Positions 61,262 to 64,000 of a stretch of DNA of 64,000 nucleotides are shown here, piece by piece. This DNA comes from Flavobacteriales bacterium (GTDB taxonomy: Bacteria; Bacteroidota; Bacteroidia; Flavobacteriales_F; PHOS-HE28), in NCBI GenBank assembly GCA_016703005.1, contig JADJCX010000029.1, positions 62,001-126,000 on the forward strand. Reading direction: 5' to 3'. A program made the translations under genes and the position numbers. The notes beneath the pieces are model-generated. The model saw only the letters and a list, made by a program, of their open reading frames with translations, had not been told where the DNA came from and ran no database searches. How positions within the stretch are numbered: position 1 is the first letter of the stretch; every line of letters begins with the position of its first letter.

Positions 61262-62839
61262 TCACTCCCAAACCACCTCCACCTCCCACCCGGCACGGAC
61301 GGTGGCCCCTTTGGGATGCATGTATACCCGCTCGGGTTGCTGACCCTGCTGCAACGAGCCGGCATCCCAACGGCCATTGGCATTGCCGTCGGCGACCAGC
61401 CACAAACCAAAGGCCTGTGGTGGTAGCGTTTTCCAAGCGATCTGTGCGGGCAGAGCAGGTCCAGCTTGCAACAGCACCACTTGTCCTTTCGCATCGAGCA
61501 GTTCCAGCACGAAAGCGCCTTGATAGGCGTCGCCGAGGACCGGAAGCGAAACGTTCAGGGAGCCGGATCCATTCGCTCCGGGAAGATCAATGGGAATGGA
61601 TAACGTGTCATTCGTGCGTCCCTGATGATCGACCAAGCTGCCCGGGAGCAGGTGAAGGGTTCCCTTTTCTCCCGACTTCAGCGGGGTCTGCAACACAAAC
61701 CGACGTACATGAACAGCACTAGTGGAAAGGCTGAAAGGAAGGAGCACGCTGTCTCGCAGAAAGCTGATCCGGGTGGTATCAACTAACGCCACGGGCCGGG
61801 AAGCCTCCAACTCAATGGCGGGAGTACCGGTTATCGCCACTCGAGCGAAGCTTAATGCGGCAGGCGCCGATCGCTCTTCCAATTCGACCGTGTCCAATAG
61901 CAGATCATCGGCTCGCACCAATACGGGGTCTTGGGCCAAGCTGTCACCCAAGTACCAAACGCGCACCGAATCGCGAGCGGCATTCCACTCGGGAAGCCAC
62001 GCCCCGGCCATGGGCCCGCCTGCGGAGGATGAGATGCTGACAACGTCGACCGGCCGCGAAAAGGCCAACCGAAGTGCCCCATCGACATAGCGCGCGTCCA
62101 AGAGGCGTTGAACACTGTCCAAGGCGGTGAACATGCGCAGTTCCGCAGGGGTGGCAAGGCTATCCGTGCTGGTGCTCATCGCCTCGTCGCCAAAGGCTAT
62201 CGCTTCGGTGGGGAGGTCGTACAAATGGTTGCCGTTCAGGTCGCGCAGGGCGAAGGCCTTGTAATTGCCCGGTCGCATGAAGTCCACTTGGGCGTGTCCT
62301 TGTTCATCGGTGCGGGCGAAATAGTGCGGCTGGCAATTGCGCGGATCGCAGCTATCACCCTCGACGAACAGCAGCACTTCCACTCCTTTCATCGGCGCCA
62401 GTGTTCGCGCATCGTTCACGGCAACACTCAACCGGGCCGAATCGATCACGCTGCCAGTGCTGAAGACGAAAGGCACGCCCTCGTACACATTGCTTTCCGT
62501 GAGGTCAACGACCGCCTTTGCGAAGTCGAGCACGTAGGTCGTGTTCGGCAACAAGGCCTCCTCGAAACCGATCTGCACGGAGCGATCGCCCATCAAACGC
62601 ACAGAAGGTTCTTTGGACAGCGGTGGCGAAACCACCAGATTCTCGCGGATGCTCTTCAATTGAACACGTTCGCTGAAGCGCAGGATGATGCGGTCGCCAG
62701 CGAACCCCGTAGTCCTTTGCAATGGGGTACTCTCCTCTAGCAGTGGGCCTTTCTCATCCTTCTCTCCGCCCGTTGGTTCGCGCACTTGGGCGCATGCTGC
62801 CAGCAGCAGCACGAGGGAAAACGGCCAGTAACGTGGCAT
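61262..62839 (-). CDS. Ig-like (Big_5) domain lipoprotein
   Basis: 525 aa. Signal ending LVLLLAACA gives a lipobox. The N-terminal Ig-like module shows ESTPLQRTTGFAGDRIILRF, SERVQLKSIRENLVVSPPL and NTTYVLDFAKAVVDLTE; further beta-rich modules carry the DLNGNHLYD (EF-hand-like) loop. These are hallmarks of the Bacteroidota Ig-like/Big_5 lipoprotein family, which faces the periplasm or surface. Function unknown. Followed by the giant gene on the same strand; the fRMsr gene lies 5 bp upstream on the same strand. Confidence 0.8.
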   Translation of the reverse strand: MPRYWPFSLVLLLAACAQVREPTGGEKDEKGPLLEESTPLQRTTGFAGDRIILRFSERVQLKSIRENLVVSPPLSKEPSVRLMGDRSVQIGFEEALLPNTTYVLDFAKAVVDLTESNVYEGVPFVFSTGSVIDSARLSVAVNDARTLAPMKGVEVLLFVEGDSCDPRNCQPHYFARTDEQGHAQVDFMRPGNYKAFALRDLNGNHLYDLPTEAIAFGDEAMSTSTDSLATPAELRMFTALDSVQRLLDARYVDGALRLAFSRPVDVVSISSSAGGPMAGAWLPEWNAARDSVRVWYLGDSLAQDPVLVRADDLLLDTVELEERSAPAALSFARVAITGTPAIELEASRPVALVDTTRISFLRDSVLLPFSLSTSAVHVRRFVLQTPLKSGEKGTLHLLPGSLVDHQGRTNDTLSIPIDLPGANGSGSLNVSLPVLGDAYQGAFVLELLDAKGQVVLLQAGPALPAQIAWKTLPPQAFGLWLVADGNANGRWDAGSLQQGQQPERVYMHPKGATVRAGWEVEVVWE

Positions 62840-62844
62840 AGGGT

Positions 62845-63333
62845 TCAGTCGAAGAGCGGTTCGAGCAGCCCCAACAGTCGGGCCAACGCCTGCGCATCCA
62901 CTTCAGTGAAATCATCCAGTTGCGAGCTGTCGATGTCGAGCACGGCATGCACCCGGTTGTCGCGCCCGCGCAATGGCACTACGATCTCGCTCTTGCTCAA
63001 CGCGCTACAGGCAATGTGGCCCGGGAATTTGTCCACGTCCGGAACGATCAGTGTTCGCTCCTCGGCCCATGCGGTTCCACACACGCCCTTGCCATGACCA
63101 ATGCGCATGCATGCCACGGGACCTTGGAATGGGCCCAGCACCAATTCAGCGCCCATCACCCGGTAAAAGCCGACCCAATGCCAGCCAAAAGCCTCCTTGA
63201 TCGCCGCGCCCATGTTGGCCATCGCCGCGATCGGGTCGCGCTCATCCTCCAACAACTGCTTCATCTGTGGATAGAGTGAACTGTACAGCGCGAAGCGGTC
63301 AGCGGTCTTCGGAAGTGTGAGGGTTTCGGACAT
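62845..63333 (-). CDS. Free methionine-(R)-sulfoxide reductase (GAF domain)
   Basis: 162 aa. GAF fold (HWVGFYRVMGAELVLGPFQG). Three Cys residues, Cys75, Cys85 and Cys109 (ACMRIGHGKGVCGTAWA and PGHIACSA), have the 10- and 24-residue spacing of the fRMsr catalytic and resolving cysteines (E. coli Cys84/94/118). The enzyme reduces free Met-R-sulfoxide with thioredoxin. Start at 63333; a TATCTTCG element lies 28 bp upstream. It is followed directly by the Ig-like lipoprotein gene. Confidence 0.93.
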   Translation of the reverse strand: MSETLTLPKTADRFALYSSLYPQMKQLLEDERDPIAAMANMGAAIKEAFGWHWVGFYRVMGAELVLGPFQGPVACMRIGHGKGVCGTAWAEERTLIVPDVDKFPGHIACSALSKSEIVVPLRGRDNRVHAVLDIDSSQLDDFTEVDAQALARLLGLLEPLFD

Positions 63334-63361
63334 GTCGTTACGCCTGCGGATCGAGGGGCGG

Positions 63362-63369
63362 CGAAGATA
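63362..63369 (-). promoter_or_regulatory. -7-like promoter element (TATCTTCG) for the fRMsr gene
   Basis: Minus-strand TATCTTCG, 28 bp upstream of the start at 63333. Confidence 0.45.
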
Positions 63370-63484
63370 TCCGGGGGCATTGCGTGATCATGGGGCCATC
63401 ACCCCCTCTTCACCATCCTGCGAAAGCGATGGGCTGCCGCTTCCGCGACTTGTTCCAATCTATTCGCAGCAAGGTGTCGAGGCC

Positions 63485-63492
63485 TACATTTG
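63485..63492 (+). promoter_or_regulatory. -7 promoter element (TACATTTG) for sufC
   Basis: TACATTTG is an exact TAnnTTTG match. With the usual few-base spacing the transcript would start near 63498, just before a TTTAGA/TCTAAA dyad. Confidence 0.6.
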
Positions 63493-63505
63493 CGGACCCC
63501 TACTG

Positions 63506-63522
63506 TTTAGAACCCATCTAAA
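63506..63522 (+). promoter_or_regulatory. Candidate iron-responsive operator (TTTAGA-N5-TCTAAA)
   Basis: A perfect 6-base inverted repeat with a 5-base spacer (ACCCA) lies right after the predicted sufC start of transcription. It resembles the TTAGG/CCTAA-type dyads bound by DtxR/MntR-family metalloregulators, with A in place of G. Location over the early transcribed region suits repression. The regulator assignment is inference. Confidence 0.4.
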
Positions 63523-63557
63523 TAGTAATGCGGACTACCAAAGGAGCCAACGAAGCG

Positions 63558-64000
63558 ATGCTATCGATCAAAAACCTCAGTGCGAAAATTGAAGGCAAGG
63601 ACATCCTGAAGGGTCTGAACCTCGACGTGAAGGCTGGTGAAGTGCATGCGATCATGGGCCCGAACGGCTCAGGTAAGAGCACCTTGGCTAACGTCCTCGC
63701 GGGACGAGAAGAGTATGAAGTCACCGGAGGTTCCGTGACCTACCAAGGTCAAGACCTGCTGGAGCTCTCTCCTGAGGAACGCGCATGGAAAGGCATCTTC
63801 CTCGCCTTCCAATACCCGGTGGAGATCCCCGGCGTGAGCAACATGAACTTCCTGCGCACGGCCATGAACGAGACCCGCAAGGCCAACGGTCTCGCGGAGC
63901 TCGGCGGCAAGGATTTCCTGACGCTCGTCCGCGAACGCGCCAAGTTGGTTGAGATGGACGCCGACCTGATGAACCGCAACCTGAACGTGGGCTTCAGCGG
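63558..64000 (+). CDS. sufC: Fe-S assembly ATPase SufC (3' partial)
   Basis: The first 147 codons of an ABC-type ATPase: LSIKNLSAKIEGKDILKGLN, Walker A GPNGSGKSTLA, Q-loop region FLAFQYPVEIPGVSNMNFLR. The window ends at NLNVGFSG, the start of the ABC signature, so the Walker B and the rest lie beyond. SufC powers the SufBCD scaffold. The ATG at 63558 has an AAGGAG Shine-Dalgarno sequence 12 bp upstream and matches family N-termini; an in-frame ATG at 63528 adds MRTTKGANEA. sufB is not beside it. Confidence 0.93.
   Translation, partial: MLSIKNLSAKIEGKDILKGLNLDVKAGEVHAIMGPNGSGKSTLANVLAGREEYEVTGGSVTYQGQDLLELSPEERAWKGIFLAFQYPVEIPGVSNMNFLRTAMNETRKANGLAELGGKDFLTLVRERAKLVEMDADLMNRNLNVGFS

Noticed and set aside
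1..64000. tRNA genes, CRISPR arrays, insertion sequences or integrative elements
   Set aside because: No cloverleaf T-arm context, regular direct-repeat array, transposase, integrase or target-site duplication was seen by eye. A covariance search (tRNAscan-SE, Infernal) would be decisive for tRNA and small RNA.

Overview
The window reads as a chromosomal segment of a Bacteroidota bacterium, most likely order Flavobacteriales, with unusually high GC for that group (my estimate is in the high fifties of percent). The indicators are: five secreted proteins that end in type IX secretion system (T9SS) type A sorting domains or close relatives of them; two giant proteins that end in the 'gliding motility-associated' (type B, CHU_C-like) domain; a LytS/LytTR two-component operon with a ligand-propeller sensor; a split SUF iron-sulfur assembly set; a DUF4271-hemD pair; a GldL-like membrane protein; and a recurrent TAnnTTTG/TACTTTCG -7 promoter element just upstream of many starts. 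I saw no tRNA, rRNA, CRISPR array, insertion sequence, integrase or phage gene. The segment looks like core genome with surface-protein islands.

Layout. 0-11 kb: the 3' end of a T9SS cargo protein, a ComF-like phosphoribosyltransferase, a coiled-coil membrane protein, a large outer-membrane protein, an oligopeptide-type binding lipoprotein and an OmpA-family lipoprotein. 11-17 kb: a degraded small membrane-protein gene, glutaryl-CoA dehydrogenase, DUF4271-hemD, rnpA-yidD and an S41 protease. 17-21.4 kb: O-antigen ligase, GT9 and GT2 glycosyltransferases and small lipoproteins. 21.4-24.4 kb: sufA-like and sufB (minus strand), divergent from thiL. 24-33 kb: a T9SS cargo protein, a helical-repeat protein, and a LytTR regulator / LytTR regulator / propeller histidine kinase / lipoprotein set. 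33-40 kb: two paralogous T9SS cargo proteins with a small sorting-domain-like ORF between them. 40-45 kb: GldL-like twin-repeat protein, ExbD, Xaa-Pro aminopeptidase, pnuC-nadR (nicotinamide riboside uptake and phosphorylation) and small ORFs. 45-51 kb: sdhCAB, then a methionine aminotransferase and omega-amidase pair. 51-61 kb: two tandem giant adhesin-like paralogues of 1661 and 1544 aa. 61-64 kb: an Ig-like lipoprotein, free methionine-(R)-sulfoxide reductase and the 5' part of sufC.

How the genes fit together. There is no single pathway island. The themes are envelope and surface biogenesis (T9SS cargos, O-antigen or lipid glycosylation, OmpA, ExbD, GldL-like), central metabolism (succinate dehydrogenase, glutaryl-CoA oxidation, NAD salvage, methionine 2-oxo-acid salvage, heme and thiamine cofactors) and Fe-S assembly, with sufA/B about 40 kb from sufC.

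Caveat on sequence quality. At least seven genes carry small lesions as sequenced. They include two in sdhA, single-base losses in short homopolymers, and in-frame TGA codons in pnuC and one small membrane-protein gene. Several hit genes that should be indispensable, so many may be sequencing or assembly errors. I give corrected boundaries and mark the lesion positions.
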